Source of the DNA: Bacteroidia bacterium
Lineage (GTDB): Bacteria; Bacteroidota; Bacteroidia; Cytophagales; Cyclobacteriaceae
Length of the DNA: 64,000 nucleotides
Assembly: GCA_030425425.1 (NCBI GenBank)
Contig: JAUIAO010000011.1
Span: forward strand, 1 to 64,000
Reading direction: 5' to 3'
This document shows positions 52,965 to 62,416 of this stretch, one piece after another; within the stretch, counting starts at the first letter, position 1; the number at the start of each line of letters is the position of its first letter. The position numbers and the translations under genes are program-made. The notes under the pieces are model-generated. The model was not told the origin of the DNA, ran no database searches, and saw only the letters and a program-made list of their open reading frames with translations.

Positions 52965-53948
52965 TTATAAACCAGCTAGTGGGGAATGTTTTTCGAATTT
53001 GTTTTTTACTGGCTTTACAGTTTTCAGATAGGCATAGATGGCTTTCAAGTCTTCTTCCGTCATGTTGCCATACATGGTCCATGGCATCACGGTCTGCATA
53101 TCTCCTTGCGTTAATTCAGGAGCTATATAAGATGAATCCACATATGCTTTGAATTTTTGGACGAAAAACTCCTCCGTCCAGTTGCCTATTCCTGTTTCCG
53201 GGTCAGGGGTGATATTAGCAGAACGTATGGTTCCAAATTCAGGTAATTTGAATTCAAACCCACCAGCAAATTCCAACCCCTCTATTGGTTGGCCCTTATC
53301 TTGAGGTGTATGACAATCAGCACAAGCTGCGGCATTTGTGAGATAGGCTCCATATGCTATTTGATCATTTTTGTCAGGAATGGGTTGTGGTGAGCTATTC
53401 TTGGGGATAGTTCTCAGGATAAAATTCATTGGGAAGTCTGCTTTAGATGCCACAACATCATTTTCGATCGGTTCTAAGGAGCGTAAATATGCGATGATGG
53501 CATAAACATCTTCTTCAGCCATTTGACCATACTTCAAGTAAGGCATTACCGGAAAAATCGGCTCGTTAGATTTGGTCACACCAGTGGTAATCAATCGAAA
53601 AAGTTCACCATCTGTCCAATCACTGATTCCTGCCGGAGTAATGTTTTTTGAAGTGAATACGCCAGGGAAGCCGAAATCCTGATTGAATATCTCACCTCCT
53701 TTACCGAGTGTTCCTTCTTTCAGAGGCCCACTGTATAATTGCCAGTCGCGAGTGGAGTGGCAATCCATACAAGCACAAACTGAGTTGGCCAGGTATTCGC
53801 CTCTGATGACTCTTTCTGATGTGATTTCAATGTCAAGTTCTGTTGGCTCTTGTACCTTAGGGAGTGCAGTTTGGAAATAAACTAATCCTGCTGAAATGAG
53901 TAGGGCAATAGCTGCTAGAACCCCACCAATGATCTTGAGTATTTTCAT
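52965..53948 (-). CDS. Membrane-anchored di-heme cytochrome c
   Basis: A 327-residue electron carrier facing the periplasm. An N-terminal signal anchor (IIGGVLAAIALLISAGLVYF) is followed by two class I cytochrome c domains. Heme sites are CMDCH (in VCACMDCHST) and CADCH (in AAACADCHTP). Candidate axial Met ligands are in IFPVMPYLKYG and VMPWTMYGNMTEEDLKAIYA. Similar proteins serve as electron acceptors for membrane dehydrogenases, but no dehydrogenase or oxidase gene adjoins it. It appears to be transcribed alone. Confidence 0.9.
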   Translation of the reverse strand: MKILKIIGGVLAAIALLISAGLVYFQTALPKVQEPTELDIEITSERVIRGEYLANSVCACMDCHSTRDWQLYSGPLKEGTLGKGGEIFNQDFGFPGVFTSKNITPAGISDWTDGELFRLITTGVTKSNEPIFPVMPYLKYGQMAEEDVYAIIAYLRSLEPIENDVVASKADFPMNFILRTIPKNSSPQPIPDKNDQIAYGAYLTNAAACADCHTPQDKGQPIEGLEFAGGFEFKLPEFGTIRSANITPDPETGIGNWTEEFFVQKFKAYVDSSYIAPELTQGDMQTVMPWTMYGNMTEEDLKAIYAYLKTVKPVKNKFEKHSPLAGL

Positions 53949-54013
53949 AAGTTGGTTGATTGAACTTATGAAATTAGTTATTTCTGTCTGGATGTCAAAA
54001 ACAACATAAATAG

Positions 54014-54041
54014 TAAAGCCCGAGCTACAGCCCAGGCTTTA
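54014..54041 (-). terminator. Probable terminator of the small lipoprotein gene
   Basis: A 7-bp stem (TAAAGCC 54014-54020, GGCTTTA 54035-54041) lies 25 bp beyond the lipoprotein stop. The minus-strand sequence after it is AT-rich but has only a short T tract. Confidence 0.5.
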
Positions 54042-54065
54042 ACAATATAGCGGTAATGGGAATTC

Positions 54066-54536
54066 TTATAGCTTTTCTACTTCCACAGTCGTATCAATGG
54101 TTGCAGTTCTGTGTCTGAACTGAATGCTTGTCACGGCATCATCCGTATCATTTAGATAAAGATTGATGACTTCACCATCGTCATCAGCTCCATAGCTGAT
54201 CTGGATCCTGTGGCAGCATTCTATTCGATCATAAACTGCCTGGGCATCTGCAGCGGAGAAACTGATATCTGTATCAAAATCAACACTTCCGTCGCTACCA
54301 ATTGTGATGGTTCCTCTGGAATGTAAGCTTTCAGTGTCGTTGATCACATTGTATGTGCCAGCAAAAGGAATAACAATAGATAGCTCTGATGGTCCTTCAG
54401 AGTTATTTTCATTGTTGTCATCTGTATTTTCCTGATCATCCACCATGTCATCAGTACTATCCTCTTCACATGAGGTGAAAAATGCAAAAGAGAAAAGAAT
54501 GAAAAACGTAAATGCTAGTTTTTTGAAGTAATTCAT
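54066..54536 (-). CDS. Small acidic lipoprotein of unknown function
   Basis: A 156-residue protein. ATG 54536 is chosen because it gives a lipoprotein signal (FFILFSFAFFTSC); the frame runs on upstream to 54635 without a plausible N-terminus. After the lipid-bearing Cys comes a low-complexity acidic spacer (EEDSTDDMVDDQENTDDNN), then a compact beta-rich domain (LSIVIPFAGTYNVINDTESL, then GTITIGSDGSVDFDTDISFS and IECCHRIQISYGADDDG). I recognise no family. The fold could be a small beta-barrel or calycin-like domain. Confidence 0.7.
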   Translation of the reverse strand: MNYFKKLAFTFFILFSFAFFTSCEEDSTDDMVDDQENTDDNNENNSEGPSELSIVIPFAGTYNVINDTESLHSRGTITIGSDGSVDFDTDISFSAADAQAVYDRIECCHRIQISYGADDDGEVINLYLNDTDDAVTSIQFRHRTATIDTTVEVEKL

Positions 54537-54896
54537 AAATTTCGAGTTTGATTGAATGGTCAAATTTGGGTAAGCGTGACCAAAAATGATATCCGTGCTA
54601 CACGGTATATTCTCGGAATATTCTAACTTTTTCATTAAAAAAGTCAGTTTTTAAACAAATTGATAGACCATGCTGATGTTATTGCCAGTGGTGTGAAGAC
54701 TCGGAATATTACCTCAGGTATTAACATTGAAACCTGATGCTACTAATTATGGGGATTGAGGAATTCCGAAGCGATTCTGATCCTGATTTTTTTACTAAGA
54801 CATAGAATACTGCTAATTTTCCGGTAATTATCGACCCACCCCTTATAAAAGTCGAAACAGTCAGACCCAAATCGACTTAAAGTTTCAATTAATATC
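54537..54896. other. 360-bp intergenic region upstream of proB
   Basis: This lies between the divergent lipoprotein and proB genes. No gene, RNA or clear hairpin is seen. It must hold the proBA promoter, but I cannot assign the elements. Confidence 0.45.
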
Positions 54897-55646
54897 GTGA
54901 AAAGAATAGTCATAAAAGTTGGCACGAATGTGCTGGCCAAAACAGATAGTAGCCTGGATAAACTGATTATCAGGCAAATAGTAGTACAACTTGTCAAACT
55001 CAAGCAGCAAGGTTGGAATCCTGTATTGGTATCATCTGGAGCAGTGGGAGCGGGTAGGAATATTCTCCAAAATATTCAAATCGAAGATGAAGCTATCAGA
55101 CGTCAGGTTTTTTCTGCTGTAGGCCAAACTACGCTGATGAAGCGATATTTTGAGTTATTTATCGAATATGAAATAGTGAGTGCACAAGTACTCGCTACCA
55201 AAGACGATTTTACAGAAGGCGAGCATTATGATAATATGATTAACTGTTTTGAGGGGTTGATTTCACAGGGAATCATTCCGGTTGTCAATGAAAATGATGT
55301 CGTTTCTCTTACCGAGTTGATGTTTACTGACAATGATGAACTTGCAGGACTGACTGCAAGAATGATTGGTGCAGACAAATTGATTATTCTAAGCAATGTG
55401 GATGGCTTGTACAACCCACATCAGCAGGTAGTTCATGAGGTGCCTTATGGAGATGATTCCTTCAGAGAGTTTATCTCTTCAGAAAAATCAGGCTTGGGGC
55501 GAGGAGGAATGCACTCAAAATTTGAGATTGCTACGAAATGCGCAGAAGCAGGAATAGAGACTTACATAGCCAATGGAAAAATAGATAATGTTATTTTGGA
55601 GATTGCTGATGGTCAGTCTGTTGGCACTAAATTTTTGAAAAAGTAA
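54897..55646 (+). CDS. proB: Glutamate 5-kinase
   Basis: First enzyme of proline synthesis: ATP-dependent phosphorylation of glutamate to gamma-glutamyl phosphate. A 249-residue amino-acid-kinase fold with a GTG start. Motifs: IVIKVGTNVLAK (phosphate loop), VLVSSGAVGAGR, VVNENDVVS, TDNDELAGLTARMIGADKLI and LGRGGMHSKFEIA. The C-terminal PUA domain of the E. coli enzyme is absent, as in other short ProB proteins. proA follows after 2 bp, so the two are an operon. Confidence 0.95.
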   Translation: MKRIVIKVGTNVLAKTDSSLDKLIIRQIVVQLVKLKQQGWNPVLVSSGAVGAGRNILQNIQIEDEAIRRQVFSAVGQTTLMKRYFELFIEYEIVSAQVLATKDDFTEGEHYDNMINCFEGLISQGIIPVVNENDVVSLTELMFTDNDELAGLTARMIGADKLIILSNVDGLYNPHQQVVHEVPYGDDSFREFISSEKSGLGRGGMHSKFEIATKCAEAGIETYIANGKIDNVILEIADGQSVGTKFLKK

Positions 55647-55648
55647 TT

Positions 55649-56899
55649 ATGGAGCAAGCAATAAAAGAGAACTTACTGAAGGTGCAGCAAGTAAGCTCAA
55701 AACTAGTGGAATTGAGCGATGGGAAGTTTCAGAAAATACTCAATGAGGTATCCGGACTTGCGTGGGAACGAAGAGATGTGATTTTGCAGGCCAATCAATT
55801 GGATTTGGACCGAATGGATCCCAAAGATCCCAAATATGATCGCTTGCTACTCAATGAAGATCGATTGAAATCGATATTGGAGGACATCAAAAAGGTTGCC
55901 GTGCTTCCAAGCCCTCTAGGGCGACTTTTGGAAGAGAAAACTTTGAATAATGGATTGCATATTATCAGAATGTCGGTACCGATTGGAGTCATTGCTGTGG
56001 TGTATGAGTCCAGACCGAATGTGACTTTTGATGTGTTTTCGCTGTGTCTCAAAACAGGAAATGCCTGTGTACTGAAGGGGAGTAGAGATGCCAAAGACTC
56101 CAATGAAGCCATAGTTGCTGTTATTCAGGAGGTATTGGATAAATACGGACTGAAAGATGCTGTTTATTTAGCTCCAGCTGAGCGAGAGGCACTACCCCAT
56201 ATTCTCAAGGCTGAGGGGCTAATAGACTGTGCAATTCCGAGAGGAAGTCAGGGGCTGATCAATTTTGTGAGAAATAATGCGACAATTCCTGTAATAGAAA
56301 CCGGGGCTGGAATAGTACATACTTATGTGGATGAAACTGCGGAATTGAATAAAGCCAAAGCGATTGTTCAAAATGCAAAAACACGACGGGTGAGCGTGTG
56401 TAATGCGCTAGATTGTTTAGTGATACATGAAAAGCTGCTGGGTGATTTGCCGGAAATAGTTGCTGGAATGGATAATGATTTTCGGGTGGAGGTCTATGCA
56501 GACGAGCGATCATTTGAGAGTCTGGCATCCAGCTATGATAGTTCATTGTTAAAAAAGGCGAGTCAAGAAGACTTTGGGATAGAATGGCTGAGTCATAAGA
56601 TGTCTATCAAAACTGTTTCTAATCTTGAGGAGGCATTCGCACACATTGCAAAGTACAGCTCTAAGCATAGTGAAGCGGTTGTAGCCGAAGACCGAGAGGT
56701 GATTGATGCATTTCTTAAGCGCGTAGATGCAGCATGTGTATATGCCAATGCAAGTACTGCTTTTTCTGATGGAGGAGAATTTGGATTAGGTGCTGAAATA
56801 GGCATTAGTACTCAGAAACTGCATGCTCGCGGACCTATGGGACTGAGAGAAATGACTAGCTACAAATGGGTGGTTAATGGAGATGGACAAATTCGGTGA
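55649..56899 (+). CDS. proA: Gamma-glutamyl phosphate reductase (glutamate-5-semialdehyde dehydrogenase)
   Basis: Second enzyme of proline synthesis: NADPH-dependent reduction of gamma-glutamyl phosphate. A 416-residue aldehyde-dehydrogenase fold. Motifs: MSVPIGVIAVVYESRPNVTF, LKTGNACVLKGSRDA, the catalytic Cys in RRVSVCNALDCLVIH and the C-terminal GGEFGLGAEIGISTQK and ARGPMGLREMTSYKW. Length is typical. It is coupled to proB (2 bp gap). Confidence 0.96.
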   Translation: MEQAIKENLLKVQQVSSKLVELSDGKFQKILNEVSGLAWERRDVILQANQLDLDRMDPKDPKYDRLLLNEDRLKSILEDIKKVAVLPSPLGRLLEEKTLNNGLHIIRMSVPIGVIAVVYESRPNVTFDVFSLCLKTGNACVLKGSRDAKDSNEAIVAVIQEVLDKYGLKDAVYLAPAEREALPHILKAEGLIDCAIPRGSQGLINFVRNNATIPVIETGAGIVHTYVDETAELNKAKAIVQNAKTRRVSVCNALDCLVIHEKLLGDLPEIVAGMDNDFRVEVYADERSFESLASSYDSSLLKKASQEDFGIEWLSHKMSIKTVSNLEEAFAHIAKYSSKHSEAVVAEDREVIDAFLKRVDAACVYANASTAFSDGGEFGLGAEIGISTQKLHARGPMGLREMTSYKWVVNGDGQIR

Positions 56900-56990
56900 T
56901 CGGTTTTCGGTGATCTGGATGGTTTCAAGGTGAAAAAACGTAAAGAATAGAGGAAGGATCTTTTACTAATTATGTTTTAAATGATTAATT

Positions 56991-57038
56991 CCCAATAACC
57001 CAATAACCCAATAACCCAATAACCCAATAACCCAATAA
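56991..57038. repeat. Six perfect tandem copies of CCCAATAA
   Basis: The 48-bp array holds six identical octamers and ends 16 bp before the ATG of the aminotransferase at 57055. Changes in copy number would alter promoter or leader spacing but not the reading frame of any gene. Confidence 0.92.
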
Positions 57039-57054
57039 CTATTAACAAAAGCAA

Positions 57055-58182
57055 ATGAGTTTATTCAATGTATATCCACTTTTCCCAATCGAAATTGTAA
57101 AAGGAGAGGGAAGTTATGTGTTTGATAATAAAGGAAATAAATACCTGGATTTGTATGGCGGACATGCAGTTATTTCCATTGGGCATTCTCATCCACATTA
57201 TGTAAAACGAATTACCGACCAGGTACAGAAACTAGGGTTTTACTCCAATTCAATTCAGAACCCACTACAAGAACAATTAGCTGAAAAAGTAGGGGAATTA
57301 TCCGGCCGTCCGGACTGGAACCTGTTCTTATGCAATTCTGGAGCTGAAGCCAATGAGAATGCCCTAAAACTAGCATCCTTTCATACCGGTAAAAAGAAGA
57401 TCATTTCTTTCACCAAAGGCTTTCATGGAAGAACTTCTCTTGCGGTGGCAGTTACGGATAATAAGAACATCGTTGCGCCAGTTAATGAAACTGAGAATTC
57501 CCTCATTCTTCCGTTCAATGATTTAGGAGCACTTGAGAATGCTTTTGCTGAAAATGAAATTGCTGCTGTGATCATTGAAGGTATTCAGGGAATCGGCGGG
57601 ATCAATATTCCTGATCAGGAATTTATCGCTAAAATTCGAACATTCTGTGATCAGCATGGTGCCGTCTACATCGCAGATGCCATTCAGTGTGGGTATGGAC
57701 GTAGTGGCCAATTTTTCTCTCATGATTATTACAATATCGAGGCAGATTTATACACGATGGCCAAAGGTATGGGTAATGGTTTTCCTATCGGTGGTGTATT
57801 GATCTCGCCAAAATTCGAAGCAAAATTCGGGTTGTTGGGGACTACTTTTGGAGGAAACCATTTAGCCAGTTCGGCGGCTTTGGCAGTGGCTGAAGTAATC
57901 CAGAATGAAAACCTTATGCACAATTCCATGGTAGTTGGAGATTATCTGATTGATGAGCTTCGAAGTATGGAAAGTGTTCAGGAAGTGCGTGGACGAGGTA
58001 TGATGATTGGTATAGATATGCCTTATGAGGTGGCTGAGTTGAGAAAACGATTATTATTTGATCATCAGATTTTCACTGGCTCTGCATCCAGTAAAAATAC
58101 GATTCGTCTATTGCCGGCACTTAACCTATCCAAAAGTCAGGCTGATCATTTTCTAGAGGAATTCGCGAAAGCTATTAAGTAA
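57055..58182 (+). CDS. Class III aminotransferase of the ArgD/succinylornithine type
   Basis: A 375-residue PLP enzyme, likely acting on N-acylated ornithine. The N-terminus (LFNVYPLFPIEIVKGEG, LDLYGGHAVISIGHSHP) resembles the ArgD of Bacteroidota, which use N-succinyl intermediates for arginine synthesis. The PLP lysine is in YTMAKGMGNGFPIGG; NSGAEANENALKLAS and FTKGFHGRT are conserved. The PLP-contact motif reads ADAIQCGYGRSG, with Ala where DEVQ/DEIQ enzymes carry Glu; the Asp and Gln that contact PLP are kept. It follows proBA by 155 bp, an arrangement recalling Bacteroidota proline/arginine clusters. A second ArgD lies at 60173, so the two may differ in substrate. Confidence 0.85.
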   Translation: MSLFNVYPLFPIEIVKGEGSYVFDNKGNKYLDLYGGHAVISIGHSHPHYVKRITDQVQKLGFYSNSIQNPLQEQLAEKVGELSGRPDWNLFLCNSGAEANENALKLASFHTGKKKIISFTKGFHGRTSLAVAVTDNKNIVAPVNETENSLILPFNDLGALENAFAENEIAAVIIEGIQGIGGINIPDQEFIAKIRTFCDQHGAVYIADAIQCGYGRSGQFFSHDYYNIEADLYTMAKGMGNGFPIGGVLISPKFEAKFGLLGTTFGGNHLASSAALAVAEVIQNENLMHNSMVVGDYLIDELRSMESVQEVRGRGMMIGIDMPYEVAELRKRLLFDHQIFTGSASSKNTIRLLPALNLSKSQADHFLEEFAKAIK

Positions 58183-58257
58183 GGATCATAGCCGAATGGG
58201 GATTTTTGAGTATTTAAATTTGAGTAATTTTCATGCAGAGATTGCACCTCGATTCAG

Positions 58258-59337
58258 ATGTTTCAAAAGTTCTCGCTCATCATAATTTTCGGTCTCTTTT
58301 TTACTTCATGTAAAAAAGAGGAGATTGACTTATCCAGCGTAGATTATATCACCATAACATCTCTCGTTCCTCAAGTCTACCTTGGTTCTGGAAATTCGCT
58401 GGAGTTAAAACCGAAAGCATACGACTCACTTGGTAGAAGCTTGTATCGCTCAGGGTGGAAGTTTTACGCCGATGGAGAGAAAATTACAAGTAGATTTTAT
58501 CCCGATCAGGACGGCTTGTACAATGTCTGGGTGGAGCTTGGTGAATTAACTTCTGATACTTTACAGATTCAAGCTGTAGGTGAAAAAAAGTATGATCTCT
58601 TCACCTTCAAAATGATTATTCATGTAGTCAATCTCCCGGATTTGGATTTCGAATTGATTTATGAATCTTACGAACATGCCAATAAAGCATGTTCAAATAA
58701 CCTTGGCAGTGAGAGTCCAAACGCCCAGTCTCCGGCTTTTTATTTTGAGCTGGCTGAAGTCGATCCTTTCGGTAAGGCGTTGGAACATCACGGGATAATT
58801 GTGGAGCAAGATATTCCTCCTGATATCAAACTTCGTGAATTGCAAGAGATTAAGAAACTGCGCCAATGGAATCCAGATCAGTACATCAATGTATGGATTT
58901 CAGATGTCCATCCAAATGCATGGGCAAACCTGCCTTTCCTGGATGAGTATCATTCTATTGCTGAGCTTGATACGATTCCTGAAGAGCAGAAAAGTGTTTT
59001 GTCCATGGTCAATATCATGCCGGAGCAATTGGGGGGTGATAACAATACTCTGACTCACGAACTAGGACATTTTTTTGGTTTATATCATCTTTTCACAACG
59101 AGCTGCTTGTATGATGCGGATTATTGTTCTGATACACCTAAGTATGTGCACCCAGGAAAAAATGATTTGCCTTACGAATCATGTAATGGTTGGAATTTTT
59201 ATCGTGATAATCATATGGATTACACCAACGAACCAACATTTACTTTTACCTATCAGCAGGTAGAGCGTATGAGGTATGTATTGAAATATGGACGTTATGT
59301 TGGGAATAGGAGAGGTCTGGAGTACCAACCATTCTGA
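58258..59337 (+). CDS. Pappalysin-like (M43) metzincin metalloprotease lipoprotein
   Basis: A 359-residue lipoprotein (LIIIFGLFFTSC) with a zinc protease domain. The metzincin motif HELGHFFGLYH places zinc ligands at His267, His271 and His277 with Glu268 as base; the Met-turn is DNHMDYTN. The Cys pairs around SCLYDADYCSDTP are typical of M43 (pappalysin-like) peptidases. An Ig-like domain (about 25-120) precedes the protease. No sorting domain, so it is outer-membrane anchored. It overlaps the convergent GNAT gene by 43 bp. Confidence 0.9.
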   Translation: MFQKFSLIIIFGLFFTSCKKEEIDLSSVDYITITSLVPQVYLGSGNSLELKPKAYDSLGRSLYRSGWKFYADGEKITSRFYPDQDGLYNVWVELGELTSDTLQIQAVGEKKYDLFTFKMIIHVVNLPDLDFELIYESYEHANKACSNNLGSESPNAQSPAFYFELAEVDPFGKALEHHGIIVEQDIPPDIKLRELQEIKKLRQWNPDQYINVWISDVHPNAWANLPFLDEYHSIAELDTIPEEQKSVLSMVNIMPEQLGGDNNTLTHELGHFFGLYHLFTTSCLYDADYCSDTPKYVHPGKNDLPYESCNGWNFYRDNHMDYTNEPTFTFTYQQVERMRYVLKYGRYVGNRRGLEYQPF

Positions 59338-59852
59338 GTATATTGATATTTAGGGTTTATGAGTTCATAGAGGTGATCATCCACGATCACATTATTTTTG
59401 ATGGCAGCTTTTTTAGCAATACCGAATTTTTTAAACCCACATTTTTCCATTACTCTTCCGGAAGCCGCATTGAAGTCAAAATGACCAGCTTCCAGCCTTA
59501 CAATGTCCAATTCCATAAAAGCATATTGCACCAAGAGGTTGAGAGCGGCCGTGGCAATGCCTTTACCCCAATAAGGTTCTCCTATCCAGTAACCAACTAT
59601 CGATGTTATCCTGAATACATCGGTTTTAGGTTCCAGTCCAATTACTCCGGCAAGATTACCTTGATATTCGATGGCTAATGTGAGTGTGGGAGACTCTTGC
59701 TGTTTTGAATGGATGAATGATTGGGCATCACTCAAAGAATATGGGTTTGGAAAATAATCCCTGACATTATTCCAGATTTTGATATTGTTGGCCAAAGTTG
59801 CCAGCTCCGTTGAATCTTCTGATTTTAATGGACGTATTTTAGTTCCGCTCAT
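59295..59852 (-). CDS. GNAT-family N-acetyltransferase (RimJ/RimL-like)
   Basis: A 185-residue acetyl-CoA-dependent acetyltransferase. IRPLKSEDSTELATLANN opens the fold, motif A is YWIGEPYWGKGIATAALNLL (acetyl-CoA binding), and the later NAASGRVMEKCGFKKFG is the usual RimJ/RimL-type end. The substrate is unknown; although it lies next to arginine genes, the sequence resembles ribosomal-protein or small-molecule acetyltransferases rather than ArgA. It runs opposite to its neighbours and overlaps the metalloprotease gene end. Confidence 0.9.
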   Translation of the reverse strand: MSGTKIRPLKSEDSTELATLANNIKIWNNVRDYFPNPYSLSDAQSFIHSKQQESPTLTLAIEYQGNLAGVIGLEPKTDVFRITSIVGYWIGEPYWGKGIATAALNLLVQYAFMELDIVRLEAGHFDFNAASGRVMEKCGFKKFGIAKKAAIKNNVIVDDHLYELINPKYQYTQNGWYSRPLLFPT

Positions 59853-60172
59853 TAGTTGGAATATACTTTTTGAAAGATTTAGTTTTTCTCAGAAATCTAG
59901 TCAAAATACGGGGACAAATAGTTTAAACCTCCAATTTGCCATTCATATTTATCATTGAAATATGAATTAAATCAAACAAATCATGCGTAAAAGGCCTTTA
60001 TATGGTGTTACTTTGTAATTAAACCAAAGGCCAGAGGTATCGAGTTTTTAAAAACTGACTATACCAGACTTCAATTTTCACTTTTCATAAAGCGAAGTTT
60101 CTTCGTTAACAGGCCAACTGAATTTAATTTCATCATTTTTCAACTTTTTTCTCAATAACAATTTATAGATAA
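59853..60172. other. 320-bp intergenic region upstream of the argDCJ operon
   Basis: This divergent promoter region serves the GNAT gene and the arg operon. No open frame or strong hairpin is visible, and I could not identify an ARG-box-like operator. Confidence 0.45.
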
Positions 60173-61366
60173 ATGGACTATTCATCGGTTGATTTACACA
60201 ACATCGATCAAAAACATTATTTACCAACTTTCAAGCGTTATCCACTCGCATTCAAAAAAGGTCTCGGCTCAAGAATATGGGATGTGGAGGGCAATGAATA
60301 CATTGATGTTTTGGCGGGAATTGCCGTCAATAACGTAGGGCATTGTCACCCCAAGGTTGCGGAGGCCATTAGTAAGCAGGCGCATGAGCTCATGCATATT
60401 TCCAATTTTTATGTAAGTGAGCCACAGATGTTACTTGCTCAAAAGTTGGCTCATTTATCTGGATTGGAGCGAGTGTTTTTTGGCAATAGCGGAGCAGAAG
60501 CTGCCGAAGGTGCGATTAAAATCGCAAGGAAATATGCCAGTAAAAATGGTCGAGGGCCGAAGATAATTGCTATGAAAAATGCATTTCATGGCAGAACCCT
60601 GGCTACTGTAGCCGCAACAGGAAAAAAAGCCATGATGAACGGATTTGACCCGATTCCGGAAGGGTTCATTCATGCTCCATTTAATGATTTTGAGGCAGTG
60701 AAAAATTTGATAACCGATGAAATCGGAGGGATTATGCTGGAGCCTATTCAGGGTGAAGGTGGCATCAACCCTGCTGATCAGGAGTATTTGGAGCAGTTGA
60801 GAGCGTTCTGTGATGAGCAAAATCTAGTCCTTGTTTTTGATGAAGTTCAAACTGGGATAGGTCGAACAGGGAAGATGTTTGCGCATGAGCATTATGGTGT
60901 CAAACCAGATGTAATGACGCTTGCAAAAGGTCTTGGTGGCGGAGTACCTGTGGGAGCGGTATTGGCTTCAGAGAAGGTTGGATCTGCAATAGATTGGGGT
61001 GATCATGGGACTACTTTTGGAGGTAATCCATTAGTCTGTGCAGCTTCACTAGCCGTGCTGGGAGTCATAGAATCAGAAAATTTATTACAGGAAGCTACAG
61101 AAAAAGGTGCGTGGTTGATGTCAGAGCTACATGATGCCAAAGAAGATTTTCCAGAGATTACAGAGGTTCGCGGAAAAGGACTCATGATTGGAGTAGAATT
61201 GACTTTGGATGCCAAGGCAGTGGTTGGTACTATGCTGGAGCACAAAGTGCTTGCAAATGCCACCGCGGGTCATGTCGTTCGATTAGTTCCTCCGCTCAAT
61301 ATTCCTATGGAAGACCTGAAAACAACATTGGAGGTATTGTTAAAATCAATTAAAGCAAATCGATAA
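60173..61366 (+). CDS. argD: Acetylornithine aminotransferase
   Basis: Converts N-acetylglutamate semialdehyde to N-acetylornithine in arginine synthesis. A 397-residue class III PLP enzyme: DVLAGIAVNNVGHCHPKV, GNSGAEAAEGAIKIARK, AFHGRTLATVAATGK, the PLP-contact motif DEVQTGIGRTGK and the Schiff-base Lys in TLAKGLGGGVPVGAV. argC starts at the next base after its stop and argJ follows, forming an arginine operon. The neighbouring enzymes make acetylornithine the likely substrate, in contrast to the paralogue at 57055. Confidence 0.92.
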   Translation: MDYSSVDLHNIDQKHYLPTFKRYPLAFKKGLGSRIWDVEGNEYIDVLAGIAVNNVGHCHPKVAEAISKQAHELMHISNFYVSEPQMLLAQKLAHLSGLERVFFGNSGAEAAEGAIKIARKYASKNGRGPKIIAMKNAFHGRTLATVAATGKKAMMNGFDPIPEGFIHAPFNDFEAVKNLITDEIGGIMLEPIQGEGGINPADQEYLEQLRAFCDEQNLVLVFDEVQTGIGRTGKMFAHEHYGVKPDVMTLAKGLGGGVPVGAVLASEKVGSAIDWGDHGTTFGGNPLVCAASLAVLGVIESENLLQEATEKGAWLMSELHDAKEDFPEITEVRGKGLMIGVELTLDAKAVVGTMLEHKVLANATAGHVVRLVPPLNIPMEDLKTTLEVLLKSIKANR

Positions 61367-62404
61367 ATGAAGAAATATAATATAGGAATCATAGGAGCTA
61401 CTGGCTACACAGGAAGCGAACTGGTAAGGATTCTATTGGGCCATCCGCAGGTTTCGATTTCCCTGATCACTTCGGAAAGCAGAAGTGGAGAGCGATTTTC
61501 AGATGTACATCCCCAATTCACCGGAATTTGTGATATTGAGCTGGATAGCCTTGAAAATATCGATAACTATGATTTAGACCTTGTTTTTTTGGCACTTCCT
61601 CACGGCGTATCGATGGATTTTGTAAAAGAGCACCATCAGAAGTCATTCAAAATTGTAGATCTCAGCGGGGATTTTCGGTTGTCTTCAAAAGATGTTTATG
61701 AAGCCTGGTACAACAAAGAACATAGCTTTGATCCGGGCTTTGAGTCTGCTGTATTTGGATTGCCCGAACTTTGGAGGAGGAGAATTGAAAAAGCCAGTTT
61801 AGTGGCAAATCCGGGCTGTTTTCCTACCTCTTCTATCCTTGCATTGGCACCACTTCTAAAAGAGGGTGTCATAGAGAAGGAAAACATCATTGTTGATTCT
61901 AAAACCGGTGTGACTGGGGCGGGAATCAAGGCTAAGCCTAACACACATTTCCCTGTGGTAAATGACAATTTCACGGCTTATGGTGTGAAATCACATCGAC
62001 ATACCATTGAAATACAAGAGATCATCAGTAAATACTCTGATGTGATGGCTACTGTGCTTTTTACGCCTCATTTGTTGCCGGTAGATCGTGGTATTCTCTC
62101 CACCTGTTACACCAAGCCAAAGGGTGATATTGATGAAAAGACCGTGAAAAGAATCTATAAGGATTATTATGAAAACGAATCTTTTATTCGATTAAGAGAC
62201 GATATACCGAGTCTCAAACAAGTAAGAGGTACCAACTTTTTTGATGTTTATGCCACTTATGATGGCCGTACAAACACAATTATTACTATTGGGGTGATAG
62301 ACAATCTCGTGAAAGGTGCAGCTGGCCAGGCAGTACAAAACATGAATATAATGCTTGACTTAGACGAAACATTAGGACTTAATATTTCACCTCTTCAACC
62401 ATAA
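61367..62404 (+). CDS. argC: N-acetyl-gamma-glutamyl-phosphate reductase
   Basis: NADPH-dependent reductase of arginine synthesis, 345 residues. The Rossmann start is IGIIGATGYTGSELVRILL. The active-site Cys is in VANPGCFPTSSILAL, and KTGVTGAGIKAKPNTHFP plus SHRHTIEIQEI are conserved. Directly abuts argD and lies 12 bp before argJ. Confidence 0.96.
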   Translation: MKKYNIGIIGATGYTGSELVRILLGHPQVSISLITSESRSGERFSDVHPQFTGICDIELDSLENIDNYDLDLVFLALPHGVSMDFVKEHHQKSFKIVDLSGDFRLSSKDVYEAWYNKEHSFDPGFESAVFGLPELWRRRIEKASLVANPGCFPTSSILALAPLLKEGVIEKENIIVDSKTGVTGAGIKAKPNTHFPVVNDNFTAYGVKSHRHTIEIQEIISKYSDVMATVLFTPHLLPVDRGILSTCYTKPKGDIDEKTVKRIYKDYYENESFIRLRDDIPSLKQVRGTNFFDVYATYDGRTNTIITIGVIDNLVKGAAGQAVQNMNIMLDLDETLGLNISPLQP

Positions 62405-62416
62405 ATAGAGTAAAAA

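Noticed and set aside
54897-55646. Truncated proB lacking its PUA domain
   Set aside because: Short ProB proteins without PUA are common; all kinase motifs are present and proA follows normally.
56991-57038. CRISPR array
   Set aside because: The repeat is an uninterrupted 8-bp tandem without spacers, and there are no cas genes.
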